Assembly (NCBI GenBank): GCA_937922745.1 | Contig: CALAJO010000025.1 | Coordinates: 1-64,000 of the forward strand | Reading direction: 5' to 3' | Length of the DNA stretch: 64,000 nucleotides | Origin: an uncultured cyanobacterium | GTDB lineage: Bacteria; Cyanobacteriota; Vampirovibrionia; Vampirovibrionales; JAGQHJ01 | Made by a program: the position numbers and the translations under genes | In this document: piece by piece, positions 33,713-42,020 of the stretch | Numbering within the stretch: position 1 is the first letter of the stretch | How the letters are laid out: every line of letters begins with the position of its first letter | Notes under the pieces: generated by a model | The model's input: only the letters and a program-made list of their open reading frames with translations | Told to the model about the DNA's origin: nothing | Database searches by the model: none

Positions 33713-34531
33713 ATGAAGATGGGAAGAAATATGAATATACAATCTTCAGATTGGGCCATTGCTGGCCGGGTTAACTGGGGTGCCGTTGTTGCGGGTGTAA
33801 TACTTGGGCTTATAACTCAAGCCGTACTAAGTATGCTGGGCTTGGCAATTGGCTTAAGTGCGCTAAACCCTGCCGATCAAACCAACTACTCTGGATTTGG
33901 GGTTGGCAGCGCCATTTGGCTTGTTTTAACCAGCATTATATCCTTTTTTGTGGGTGCTTTGGCTGCAAGCTGGTGGGCGAACCTGCCGCTTCGCTCAGAA
34001 CGAATCTTCCATGGGTTGTTAACCGGAAGCCTGTTGATGCTGGTGATGTTCTTTCTGTTGAGTACCGGGTTAGGCCGGATTATTGGCGGGGCATACAGCC
34101 TTGCTTACGCAGGTGTTATGGGCGCATCGCAAGGGCTGGCGCAAACCGCGGATACACCAGGCGCAACATCAACAATCGGGGGAAATGTCCAGTCCATTCA
34201 GCAGCGTCTTGCGGATGTTATGCCCACAACAGGCCCTGCCGCCGAGAGGCTAAAGAATGCAGATGTCTCCAACCGGGTTCGTCAGCAAATGTCTGAAAGA
34301 ATTTCTGCGGGTGATAACCAGGGCGCGGCTGCCATCTTGTCAAGGGAAACGGGAATGTCGAGCCAGGAGGCGCAAGATGTGGTTGAAAACAGTCAGCTTG
34401 AAACGCGTGAAGTGGCTCAACAAGTTACCGATGTTGCAAGCGGCGTTACCTGGATGGCCTTATTGATCACGGTTCTATCTTTAGTGGCGGCAGCCCTGGG
34501 CGGAATGTTCTCACCCAGGCGTTATGCTTAA
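33713..34531 (+). CDS. Hypothetical inner-membrane protein
   Basis: The 272-residue protein has an N-terminal membrane region with three or four helices (WGAVVAGVILGLITQAVL onward, SAIWLVLTSIISFFVGALAA, LTGSLLMLVMFFLLSTGLG), a polar middle (residues about 145-230) with Gln/Glu/Ser-rich helices, and one last helix (VTWMALLITVLSLVAAALGG). The opening 'W-x-A-V-x-A-G-V' resembles small permease-like membrane proteins common in stress-related loci of other bacteria; family assignment is uncertain. GAGGAG precedes the ATG by two to three bases. It converges with the next gene, overlapping by four bases. Confidence 0.7.
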   Translation: MKMGRNMNIQSSDWAIAGRVNWGAVVAGVILGLITQAVLSMLGLAIGLSALNPADQTNYSGFGVGSAIWLVLTSIISFFVGALAASWWANLPLRSERIFHGLLTGSLLMLVMFFLLSTGLGRIIGGAYSLAYAGVMGASQGLAQTADTPGATSTIGGNVQSIQQRLADVMPTTGPAAERLKNADVSNRVRQQMSERISAGDNQGAAAILSRETGMSSQEAQDVVENSQLETREVAQQVTDVASGVTWMALLITVLSLVAAALGGMFSPRRYA

Positions 34532-35643
34532 ACCTTTTTTGATCTAAAGAAATTAAAAGGAGCTAAAATTTTATCATTCGGCTCTATGGGAATCATTAAA
34601 TAGCGCATATAACAGATCATCATTTCTATAGGAATGGGTAAGCCTTGTTCTTTAAAGAACGCTAGGATATCCATTTCCATCATCTTATTCCAGGTTAATT
34701 CCTCTAAAAATTTCTTTCTTCTTTCCCACGGATCCTGCCCTTTTTTTCTTATAAGGCTATCTTCTAAAAAGCTGTTCCAAGAGCTTTCTACTTCAAAAAA
34801 ACCTTTGCGGGCACTTTCAGGTTTGCGTAACGCTGCCTTTAAAGCGTTTTGTGCAGGATACTGCATTAAGGCAGAGCCATAGGCTTTGTCCAAGAGCGTG
34901 CTAAATTTGGCTAAAGAAAAAGATGGGTTATGTTTTCGCAGCAATTTAATGATAGGAACGTAATAGAGTGCGGTTAGTTCTTTTTTTGTTACCCCAAGGG
35001 CCCTGACTTCCTGTTCAAAAATTTGGGTTTTTCTTGCCAGAGGTGTTCTACCATTTTGAAATGCATGGAGCCATTCTTCGATTGCCATATAGGCGTTGCA
35101 GTTGTTCACATAGTCAATTACCCTGGCCTCATAGTCATTTCGAGGTATCGCTTTATATATCAAGGGCTTAAAAATGACAGCTGGTCTGGTATGTTTTTTT
35201 CTGTATCGATATTGACCGTTTAAATACTGATCAATATGTGTTTGGACCTTTCTAAAGTCAGACGGAATCGCATTAATAAAAGTGGGGATATACCCATACT
35301 CAATATTAGCGGCCGTAGCCATACTTGGATTAAACAGTTGCAGCATTACATCTTCATATTCTCCTTGTTTGAACAGCTCGATTGCGTGAGTCAGTAAATG
35401 TTCGATAGGCTTTAAGCGCGGTGAGCGAGTCAGACTTAGATCATTTGAGGCAACTGGAGGGTTAGGAAAAGCAAGAGCAACCCCAAACCTGGATTTTGGA
35501 GCCGGATTATAAAATCTACTTTGCAGATGGCCAATGTTCACATAGGAATTAAAGCCAATGAATGAACCAAATTGCCTCCAGATAATGCAAATAGATATTA
35601 TACCTAAAGATATCCTTAAGATTTTTTGATTCAGCAAACACAA
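34528..35643 (-). CDS. Unrecognised AT-rich gene, helical protein
   Basis: The 371-residue protein has no recognised domain. It begins with a moderately hydrophobic stretch (ILRISLGIISICIIW), then NPAPKSRFGVALAF, and continues as a basic, helical protein with many Lys/Tyr (QYLNGQYRYRKKH) and a C-terminal EMMICYMRYLMIP stretch. The DNA here is visibly more AT-rich than its neighbours, which suggests later acquisition or weak constraint. The only in-frame start before the conserved-looking region is a TTG at 35643, so the true start is uncertain. The SRFGVALAF segment resembles the RF-x-G motif of other small proteins in the window. Confidence 0.55.
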   Translation of the reverse strand: MCLLNQKILRISLGIISICIIWRQFGSFIGFNSYVNIGHLQSRFYNPAPKSRFGVALAFPNPPVASNDLSLTRSPRLKPIEHLLTHAIELFKQGEYEDVMLQLFNPSMATAANIEYGYIPTFINAIPSDFRKVQTHIDQYLNGQYRYRKKHTRPAVIFKPLIYKAIPRNDYEARVIDYVNNCNAYMAIEEWLHAFQNGRTPLARKTQIFEQEVRALGVTKKELTALYYVPIIKLLRKHNPSFSLAKFSTLLDKAYGSALMQYPAQNALKAALRKPESARKGFFEVESSWNSFLEDSLIRKKGQDPWERRKKFLEELTWNKMMEMDILAFFKEQGLPIPIEMMICYMRYLMIPIEPNDKILAPFNFFRSKKV

Positions 35644-35791
35644 TCATAAGATTTTTTTGATATTTGTTTAACTTTTGTTTAGGTTTTAAGTAAAAGTTTC
35701 TTTTTTGAGGCAATTTATCCCTTTCGTTTGTTTTTTATATATTAAGTGAAATATATTGAGATTTAAGAGAGAAGAACAAGGAGTAAGAGAA

Positions 35792-36121
35792 GTGGGTTTT
35801 GCAGCAAGTCAAGCCAGATACCTAATCCTCACCGCTCGCAAAAGTGACTTGGAATTGCAGGGCCAGTTCATCAACCAGGCCAGAATGTCCATTGCAAACG
35901 TAATGGGCGCACTGTTCACCATCAGTGCCAACCTGGAGCCCGAATCGCCAACCGCTATTGCTATCCAAGCGCGTATCGCCGCCATCCAGTCTCTGGATAA
36001 AACTTTGGAAATGAACCTCCGTCGTCTGGATTCCCAGCGTCAGGCCGTTCAGACCGAAGTAGAAGCCGTACAAAAGGTTATTCAGAAGAACATCGAGGGT
36101 TCTTTCAAGACATTTGCATAG
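35792..36121 (+). CDS. Small coiled-coil protein of the 'ASQAR-x-L-x-LTAR' type
   Basis: The 109-residue protein starts with a GTG behind AAGGAG (eight-base spacing). It opens GFAASQARYLILTARKSDLE and is predicted all alpha-helical, with a Gln/Glu/Arg-rich second helix suited to a coiled coil. I recall similar openings in small proteins of non-photosynthetic Cyanobacteria relatives, but cannot verify this here. No signal peptide, no catalytic motif. The upstream region is AT-rich and probably holds its promoter. The 43-base gap to yraN and shared direction suggest co-transcription. Confidence 0.7.
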   Translation: MGFAASQARYLILTARKSDLELQGQFINQARMSIANVMGALFTISANLEPESPTAIAIQARIAAIQSLDKTLEMNLRRLDSQRQAVQTEVEAVQKVIQKNIEGSFKTFA

Positions 36122-36163
36122 CAGATAGAATAGTCCGGTACATCCCGCTGATGAGGTTACCGG

Positions 36164-36538
36164 ATGAAACGAAAGAGTCTCGGCAATAAAGGCGAAAGCC
36201 TGGCCCAAGAGTACCTTGAGAGTAACGGATACAGAGTCATATATAAAAACTGGCGAAGTGGTCGACATGGAGAAGTAGATTTAATCGCGTATGTTCCACA
36301 GCAGCATCGCATCGTATTCATCGAAGTGAAAACCAGAACCAATCTGAACTACGGTTCCCCCATCGAATCCATTACAGAGACGAAGCAGAGAAGAATGAGG
36401 AGATTAGCAGAGCATTTTTTAGCAGCTTACCCGGATTTATACCCTAATGCCGACGTCGCATTCGACCTGGTGTTGATTATGCCTGGCGCGAGCCATCATC
36501 ATTTGCCCGCCATCGAGCATATCATCTCGGCATTTTAA
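36164..36538 (+). CDS. yraN: YraN family endonuclease-like protein (UPF0102)
   Basis: The 124-residue protein has the YraN hallmarks: LGNKGESLAQEYLESNGY, the acidic catalytic-like site HGEVDLIAY and VFIEVKTRTN. This is a restriction-endonuclease-like (PD-(D/E)XK) fold with E, D, E and K in the expected order. It is widely conserved, with a proposed link to DNA recombination or Holliday junction handling that is still not settled. It is followed by an intrinsic terminator at 36607. Confidence 0.9.
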   Translation: MKRKSLGNKGESLAQEYLESNGYRVIYKNWRSGRHGEVDLIAYVPQQHRIVFIEVKTRTNLNYGSPIESITETKQRRMRRLAEHFLAAYPDLYPNADVAFDLVLIMPGASHHHLPAIEHIISAF

Positions 36539-36606
36539 GATGCCTTGTACAGAGGCAACCGCATCCACAGATTTTCCCCCCATGTCTGACAACACACACA
36601 TCAACC

Positions 36607-36635
36607 TACCGAAGCATCAAAACTTCGGTATTTTT
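36607..36635 (+). terminator. Intrinsic terminator after yraN
   Basis: A perfect 8-bp stem TACCGAAG/CTTCGGTA with an 8-base loop is followed by five T residues. It lies about 70 bases after the yraN stop and just before the convergent pilO gene. Confidence 0.75.
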
Positions 36636-36653
36636 ATGCCCACTTTTTTGTGG

Positions 36654-37175
36654 TTAGGGCAAATAAACGTACAAATCCAGCTTGATCAAGGCTTCCAGAA
36701 TAGGACTTTGATTGGGCTTGAGGTCTGCCTTATCGGAGTTTTTAAAGTTGACGGAAGTAATCCGCACCAGGGTAAACTGCTTGGGAATTTCGGCCACAAG
36801 GGCTTGCAGGGTCTTGTAGGAGCCATTGGCAATAATGGTGAGCGGCACTTTTTTGATGGCGTCTGGAAAGACCTCTGCCGGTTGTGCTTTCTGATAATCG
36901 CCCTGAACAGTGTTTATAACTGTTTTCGTTTTAGGGCCCAATGCCTCGAATTTAAGCAGCACATTTTTTTTCCAGGAGTCCGGCTGGTTTGGCACAATGC
37001 TTGGCACGGCTTGAAGTGCAGCAGGCCGATATTGGGTTGGCGTGTTTTCCATCTGCCGGTAATTCTGGTATGTGCGATACTGGGGCAGTAAAACCGCAAA
37101 CGCAATTGCCGCAGAAAGCGTAAGGATCCCCAGCCCGCCGAAAAATTGCCGCCTTGCCAAGCCAATATCGCGCAT
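36654..37175 (-). CDS. pilO: PilO-like type IV pilus assembly protein
   Basis: The 173-residue protein has a short cytoplasmic start, one membrane helix (GILTLSAAIAFAVLLPQY), a linker and a C-terminal ferredoxin-like domain (PLTIIANGSYKTLQALVAEIP, then FTLVRITSVNFK, LIKLDLYVYLP). Length and layout match PilO, which with PilN forms the periplasmic part of the pilus alignment complex. Its ATG overlaps the TAA of the upstream PilM-PilN gene by one base. No other pilus genes lie in the window. Sequence identity is weak, so a GspM/EpsM-type role is possible. Confidence 0.7.
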   Translation of the reverse strand: MRDIGLARRQFFGGLGILTLSAAIAFAVLLPQYRTYQNYRQMENTPTQYRPAALQAVPSIVPNQPDSWKKNVLLKFEALGPKTKTVINTVQGDYQKAQPAEVFPDAIKKVPLTIIANGSYKTLQALVAEIPKQFTLVRITSVNFKNSDKADLKPNQSPILEALIKLDLYVYLP

Positions 37176-38596
37176 TATTTCAACTTGTCCTTTCTGTCAA
37201 CCTGGCCAAAAAACTCGAAGTTGAATAGGGGCGTTTGGCCGCCAGCCGGATAAATCGTCTGCTTCAGCTTTTTGATCTGGAAAGTGGAATTCTGGGTTTC
37301 CCCTGTCAGCAAGGACAGAAACCGCTCGATCGTTGGCCGGTGGTGGGCCTTACCCGCCAAGCGAAGCTTTCCGGGAGACTGGATGAATAAGGCGTCAAAC
37401 TGGATGCCTTCAATGGCATTGCGGTTAACCCAGGCAAACAGATCTGTATACAACTGGTTTTCCCGGTGAATGTCCGCTACGGCCATATCCACCTGCGCTT
37501 CTCTCAAGGCGTATTTTTCTGCCGTTTGGCCATTTGTAAGCCACAAGTACAGGCTGCCGGCACTAACGGCAAGAAAAAGCAGGATGGAAGCCAGCAGCAC
37601 AAACTTGGGGATGACAGGCTGGTAATTGCTGTAAGGGACGGTTTCAAGCTGCTTCTGCACGATCGGCTCAATGGCGATATCCTGCATAAAGTTCCATTCG
37701 ATCGGGAAGGCGACATCCCGTTTTAATGCGGCGCCCAGTGCAGAAAATGAAGGCTGCATCGGTGGCTTGCCAAACATCGGGCCCAGCATGGCCTGGCGAA
37801 GCGGGACGCCCAGGTTAAGCTTTAAAGGGTTAATCGGCAAGTTCGAATCCGGCTCCGCCCAGGCGAACCAAAAGGCTGGCGGCTTGCTATTGGCCTGCTT
37901 TACGGCATCCTGGATGTGGTCTTCCCACGAGGGGGCATCGGCAGGCGTCGTAAAACTTTCCATATGCACCAGGTGCCGCCCTTTCCAGAGTGAAACCCAC
38001 GTCAAGGATCCGGAGACGCCAAAGCAGCCCCACGCCTCGTCTTTTCCAATGCGTCGCAACAAGGCGTCCAGTACGCCGGAGGCCGCCATGGACCGTAGCA
38101 CGGAAAGCGGCAACAAGTCGATCAACGTAATCTTCAACCCGGCTTCGTGGAAGGCCTGGACAACATCCCGAATCAACCGATTGCCCAGGGCTGCGTAGGC
38201 CACGGAAGCGGATTCGCCATGCTGCCAAAGCAACTGGTATTGCAAAACCGGGGATTGCTCCTTAAAGGCCGGATTAAAAGATAACCGGCTTTCCAGTACT
38301 TCTTTGATGGAATCCTGTTCTGCCAGGTGGATGCGGCTGGTCTGGATAATCGGGGCCGAAATGGTCAGAATAACCGTATCCGTAAAGCGCGGATTGCCGA
38401 TATCCCGCATCAGCTCCCTGATGAGTTGAACAAGCGTTGGTTGATCCAGTAAGCGCTTGCTGTCGTGAGAAAGGATGGCGGAAGGCATGGTGCGCGTGGA
38501 CTTCATCTCAACGGAGAAGTCCTTTGAAGAAACCCTGACGGCGCTGATATGCGTCGGGGAGATGGAGAAGCCAATCACAAATGGAGACTGATTCAC
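37175..38596 (-). CDS. PilM-PilN fusion, pilus alignment complex
   Basis: The 473-residue protein joins two parts. Residues 1-320 resemble PilM (actin/FtsA-like fold): an opening PFVIGFSISPTHISAVRV, LTISAPIIQTSRIHL, AYAALGNRLIRDVVQAFHEAGLKI, and a degenerate ATPase core without a full phosphate motif. Residues 325-350 are a membrane helix (PKFVLLASILLFLAVSAG onward), followed by a PilN-like periplasmic part with a coiled coil and a ferredoxin-like domain (RKDKLK end). In most bacteria PilM and PilN are separate genes. The next gene encodes PilO, which supports the assignment. It starts with GTG. Confidence 0.7.
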   Translation of the reverse strand: MNQSPFVIGFSISPTHISAVRVSSKDFSVEMKSTRTMPSAILSHDSKRLLDQPTLVQLIRELMRDIGNPRFTDTVILTISAPIIQTSRIHLAEQDSIKEVLESRLSFNPAFKEQSPVLQYQLLWQHGESASVAYAALGNRLIRDVVQAFHEAGLKITLIDLLPLSVLRSMAASGVLDALLRRIGKDEAWGCFGVSGSLTWVSLWKGRHLVHMESFTTPADAPSWEDHIQDAVKQANSKPPAFWFAWAEPDSNLPINPLKLNLGVPLRQAMLGPMFGKPPMQPSFSALGAALKRDVAFPIEWNFMQDIAIEPIVQKQLETVPYSNYQPVIPKFVLLASILLFLAVSAGSLYLWLTNGQTAEKYALREAQVDMAVADIHRENQLYTDLFAWVNRNAIEGIQFDALFIQSPGKLRLAGKAHHRPTIERFLSLLTGETQNSTFQIKKLKQTIYPAGGQTPLFNFEFFGQVDRKDKLK

Positions 38597-38610
38597 GCTT
38601 GATTAAACAC

Positions 38611-39258
38611 CTAACGTCGTCTATCGGATAATAACCGGAGAACACTGAGAAACAGGTTAATAAAATCCAGGTACAGGGCCAGCGCCGCTGCAACATATTG
38701 ATCATCCCGGTAGCGGTGCAGCAGGTTGCTGGTGTCCACCAGGATAAAGCCGGAGAAGATTAACACCCCAGCGCCACCATATAGGGTATTGCTAATAGGC
38801 AGATTGAAAAAGTAACCCGCCAGCCCGGTCAGCAATAGCCCAATCAGGGCAATAAACAGGAATCCTTGCAAAAAGGAAAAGTCCTTTTTGGAAATATGCA
38901 CATAAGCGCTGAGCGAGCCAAACGTAATAGCGGTAATGCCCGTCGCAACCGGAATGATGTCTCCCGCGCCGCGGGCGACATACGCATTCAGCACCGGTCC
39001 CAGGTTAACCCCGCTCAGGGCGGTAAACAGCATCAGCAAGGCCAGGTTAAGCGGGAAACTGCGCTGAAGGAACAAGCAGGCAAAAAACACCACAAACTGC
39101 AGGATAATCAGCGGGAGGAACAAACTCGGCGGCATGGTCAGCCCGAAATACGCTCCGGCGCAACTGAATAACAAGGAAACGCCTAAGGTTGTATAAACCT
39201 TGCTGACAAAATCCGTCCGATCCTGAAGCTGGGCGGTGTTGAGTTGAATCATCGGCAT
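38611..39258 (-). CDS. Bax inhibitor-1 (YccA/YetJ) family membrane protein
   Basis: The 215-residue protein has seven hydrophobic helices and the BI-1 family landmarks: FVSKVYTTLGVSLLFSCAGAYFG, LFTALSGVNLGPVLNAY, ATGITAITFGSLSAYVHISKKDFS and the C-terminal LYGGAGVLIFSGFILVDTSNLLHRYRDDQYVAAALALYLDFINLF with acid residues typical of the pH-sensing Ca2+ leak pathway. It probably modulates ion flux or membrane-protease activity. It is preceded by a run of DNA whose reading frames lead into bcp on the other strand. Confidence 0.93.
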   Translation of the reverse strand: MPMIQLNTAQLQDRTDFVSKVYTTLGVSLLFSCAGAYFGLTMPPSLFLPLIILQFVVFFACLFLQRSFPLNLALLMLFTALSGVNLGPVLNAYVARGAGDIIPVATGITAITFGSLSAYVHISKKDFSFLQGFLFIALIGLLLTGLAGYFFNLPISNTLYGGAGVLIFSGFILVDTSNLLHRYRDDQYVAAALALYLDFINLFLSVLRLLSDRRR

Positions 39259-39434
39259 AGTTGTACCCGTATCACCAGAGAAAAATACTTTGTACCCCTA
39301 TCATACAATAGATTTTCGGATCGGATGCGGAACCTGCCGCCCGCCAAGGCGTGTCGAATCTCGTGCATCATATGCGGCTGTGTTATAAAATCAGCACATT
39401 CAATTGTCATCGTTTATTCGAGGATGAATCGGAC

Positions 39435-39896
39435 ATGAGTGCAAATATACAGCCCCAGGTTTTACCGGTCGGCAGCCCAGCCCCCAACTTCAGTAATGTG
39501 CTGGCAACCGGCAATCGCAACGTCAACCTGACGGATTATCGTGGAAAATTTTTGATCATGGTGTTTTATCCCAAGGATCAGACGCCCGGTTGCACGCGGC
39601 AGCTTTGTGCCCTTAGGGATGATATCGGCATCTTTCAGGAGCTGAATACGGAAATCCTGGGAGTCAACCCGGATGGACTGGAAAGCCATGAGCGCTTCGT
39701 GGCGAAGCAAGCCTTTCCGTTTCCCATCCTGGTGGATGCAGGCGCGACAATTGCCCGGGATTATGGCGCCCTAAAACCGGAAGGCGGCATTCAGCGAACC
39801 GTTTACATCATCAATCCGCAAGGCGCTATTATTTTTGCCCAGCAAGGCATGCCGACGGATGAAGAATTGGCGGCCATCATCCGGCAATCCGCATAA
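39435..39896 (+). CDS. bcp: Bcp-type peroxiredoxin
   Basis: The 153-residue thiol peroxidase has the AhpC/TSA fold: APNFSNVLATGNRNVNLTDYRG, FYPKDQTPGCTRQLC with peroxidatic C53 and resolving C58 (the C-x4-C spacing of the BCP/PrxQ group), LGVNPDGLESHERFVAK and the helix pair that follows. It reduces peroxides in the cytoplasm using thioredoxin. GAGG lies 11 bases before the ATG at 39435. Confidence 0.92.
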   Translation: MSANIQPQVLPVGSPAPNFSNVLATGNRNVNLTDYRGKFLIMVFYPKDQTPGCTRQLCALRDDIGIFQELNTEILGVNPDGLESHERFVAKQAFPFPILVDAGATIARDYGALKPEGGIQRTVYIINPQGAIIFAQQGMPTDEELAAIIRQSA

Positions 39897-39992
39897 TCCG
39901 GATCCGTTTTTGTTTGCTCTTAACTTGTGAAAAACCAATGCGCTTCCTGCTGTTCCGCATTACAATTAAAACAGTGCAGCAAGGGCAGGGAG

Positions 39993-40481
39993 ATGCGAAT
40001 GAAGGCGCGTTTAAAGCAGATTATCCTTTCTACGGGTAATATCCTGGAACATTTGGGCCTGGCGCTGATGATTGGCGGCATGCTGGCGCTGGGCGCTTTT
40101 ACGGCGCCTGCTGTCTTTCACAATTTCCCGGCGGATGAGGCCGGGCGTGTGATGACCATGATCTTTCGGCGTTACGATGCGGTTTTGACCGTGAGCCTGG
40201 TGTTTATAATCCTTGGGGAAGCCTCCCGGCTTTTTATAACAGGCTTCGCCCGAAAATGGCTGTTTACCTTGCGCTACGGGGTTGCGATCCTCTTAATTGT
40301 TTTGTCCACATTGTCCCTCACCATGATTAATCCGCAGCTTGAGGCCTATCAGAAGACTGGCGTGAGACGATTCGTGGGAGAGGAAGGCAAGGACTTCGAC
40401 CAGTTGCACAAGCAATCCGAGAACTTATACAAAAGCAACCTGGCCTTGGGTGTCACATTGTTGATTCTGATTTCGCTGTAG
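39993..40481 (+). CDS. DUF4149-like membrane protein
   Basis: About 162 residues with four membrane helices: LEHLGLALMIGGMLALGAFTAPAVF, YDAVLTVSLVFIILGEASRLF, WLFTLRYGVAILLIVLSTLSLTMI and LALGVTLLILISL. Features such as FHNFPADEAGRVMTMIFRRYD and the QLHKQSENLYKSN segment match small DUF4149/TMEM205-type proteins. Function unknown. Two ATGs (39993, 39999) both have good upstream sites. Confidence 0.7.
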   Translation: MRMKARLKQIILSTGNILEHLGLALMIGGMLALGAFTAPAVFHNFPADEAGRVMTMIFRRYDAVLTVSLVFIILGEASRLFITGFARKWLFTLRYGVAILLIVLSTLSLTMINPQLEAYQKTGVRRFVGEEGKDFDQLHKQSENLYKSNLALGVTLLILISL

Positions 40482-40484
40482 CGA

Positions 40485-40925
40485 TTAGAACATAAACGGT
40501 TGTTGCCCAGGGAAACCGAATTGTGGCGGGTTTGCCATCGGTAAGCCACCGCCCATCTGCATCATCAGCATCCTCGGATCTATTTGAGGTTGCATCATGC
40601 CGGGATTAATGGGCATCTGTTGTTGCATCATCCGTGGATCCTGCGGAGGCATAAAAAGCAGACGCGGATCCATCGGGATTCCGCCTTGCTGGCCGCCTCC
40701 TTGCCCTAATGAGGCCAATAGCGGGAGTATATTCATAAGCAGGGGCAATAGGCTGTTGAGATTGATACCGCCTTGCAATGGCATGCCGCCGCCCTGTAGC
40801 GGATTAAACCCCGGAAAGCAGTTCATCGGTTGCTGCTGATGGGGTGTGCAGGGGTCTTTCGGTTTCTTATGCTTGTTATCGTTGCAAACTGTGTGATGCG
40901 AAGGCTGATTACCGACCTTGGTCAT
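40485..40925 (-). CDS. Low-complexity Met/Pro/Gln/Gly-rich protein
   Basis: The 146-residue protein has AGGAG six bases before the ATG. It starts with a His/Lys/Asn stretch, then a short hydrophobic block (LNSLLPLLMNILPLLASLGQGGG), then repeats of the form [IM]-x-D-P-R-[ML]-[LM] (MDPRLLFMPP, QDPRMMQQQM, IDPRMLMMQMGGG). Such sequence is likely disordered. The hydrophobic block could be a membrane anchor. No domain is recognised. The tail of the TPR protein at 43064-43777 shares the same MDP-x-M-L and Gly-rich style. Confidence 0.55.
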   Translation of the reverse strand: MTKVGNQPSHHTVCNDNKHKKPKDPCTPHQQQPMNCFPGFNPLQGGGMPLQGGINLNSLLPLLMNILPLLASLGQGGGQQGGIPMDPRLLFMPPQDPRMMQQQMPINPGMMQPQIDPRMLMMQMGGGLPMANPPQFGFPGQQPFMF

Positions 40926-41188
40926 AAACTTCTCCTGTTGTTTTCTCCATTCCGTCTGACATGATTAAAAAATCATTAATAATATAAAAACATTTATTTT
41001 GAGCCTGATGTTAATGCGTTACGGATCTGTAACCAAGCATATCCAGGGCTTGCCATGGGTATCTCGACCCGATATCGTATGTGGCTGTTTTCTGAGATGT
41101 TTCCGTGAGTAGTTTACAAAACTTCAAACGCTAACAACAGAAATGCTTCAGGGTGCTTTATATCAGCACAAAGGATAAGCCGGGGGAG

Positions 41189-41659
41189 ATGACCAAAGTG
41201 CCAACTATCGGTTCGTCAATCGCATATCAACCCACTGCCTTCAATGCGCGCAGCAATGGTTTGCAGCAAGCGCACAGCAATTGCGCCTGCGCCCGCTGTT
41301 CCGAAACAGCAGCAGGCAACTTGCGGTTTGGTAATGCCAGCAGTTTTGGTAATCCCGGTGTTTACAGCTTTGCGGCCTCTTATCCCAATGCGGCAGGCGC
41401 TGCAAAAAACCAGGCCATTGCCAATCACCTGCTGCGGGAAGCTGGTCTTCAGCAAACGCTGGTACAGCCGACGTACAATTCTTTTTCTACCAGGGTTCTG
41501 GCAGATTACATGCGGTTCGGGCTGAATGCCGGCTATCACCCGGCGATGGTTGCGCAAGCCGCAACCCATATGTATAACCAGCAACGCGTCACGGCCAACC
41601 TAGGCGCGGAAGCCGTTAATATGGTGCAAAACACGCTTAACCAGCTTGGTTATTTCTAG
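41189..41659 (+). CDS. Hypothetical protein with Cys cluster and LRFGN motif
   Basis: About 156 residues. Near the start there is HSNCACARCSET, a C-x-C-x2-C cluster that could bind a metal, then LRFGNASSFGNPG. The rest is helical (NQAIANHLLREAGLQQTL; ADYMRFGLNAGYHPAMVAQAATHMY). No signal peptide is evident. The start is uncertain: the ATG at 41189 is directly behind a GGGGGAG stretch, and a GTG lies at 41153. It is followed by a terminator at 41710-41740. No function can be assigned. Confidence 0.55.
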   Translation: MTKVPTIGSSIAYQPTAFNARSNGLQQAHSNCACARCSETAAGNLRFGNASSFGNPGVYSFAASYPNAAGAAKNQAIANHLLREAGLQQTLVQPTYNSFSTRVLADYMRFGLNAGYHPAMVAQAATHMYNQQRVTANLGAEAVNMVQNTLNQLGYF

Positions 41660-41709
41660 GTTTCTTTCATCCCTATCTTTACTTTCTCCTCTGAAACGAA
41701 TGACACATC

Positions 41710-41740
41710 GCGCCCTGAGTAATTTGGGGCGCTTTTTTTT
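41710..41740 (+). terminator. Intrinsic terminator with repeated leader
   Basis: Stem GCGCCC/GGGCGC (41710-41715 with 41727-41732) with eight T residues. It is preceded at 41682-41707 by CTTTCTCCTCTGAAACGAAT and following bases, which reappear almost unchanged before the terminator at 42385. Confidence 0.75.
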
Positions 41741-41819
41741 GCGGGTCTGCCGATTTCGGATCTGCTGCCTCTCTGCTAAGATAGGGCCAATAAATCGTTT
41801 TTGGATGGAGCATTGTGTG

Positions 41820-42020
41820 ATGAAAGGCAGTTGGACGCACAGCCTGCCCCTGCCGCCAAGGCAGTATACGTGTCGGCATCCCGGTTGCTGCCAATCTGTC
41901 CAGTCCGGCGAGGGGTGGCCTTTTCTCAAGGATGACCAGTACGAGATCTGGTTTATCTATATTTGCCCGCAATGCAACCGCCCCACGTTTTTTGACCATT
42001 ACGAAAACAGGGTTCCCTAG
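41820..42020 (+). CDS. Small zinc-ribbon-like protein (DUF4145-like N-terminus)
   Basis: The 66-residue protein starting at ATG 41820 (GGAG nine bases upstream) has YTCRHPGCC followed, about 25 residues later, by YICPQCNRPTFFD. Two cysteine pairs separated by an aromatic/hydrophobic segment resemble the zinc ribbon that begins DUF4145-type proteins, so a zinc-binding role is plausible. The reading frame is short and the tail (DHYENRVP) looks complete. Function unknown. An ATG at 41805 would add five residues. Confidence 0.5.
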   Translation: MKGSWTHSLPLPPRQYTCRHPGCCQSVQSGEGWPFLKDDQYEIWFIYICPQCNRPTFFDHYENRVP

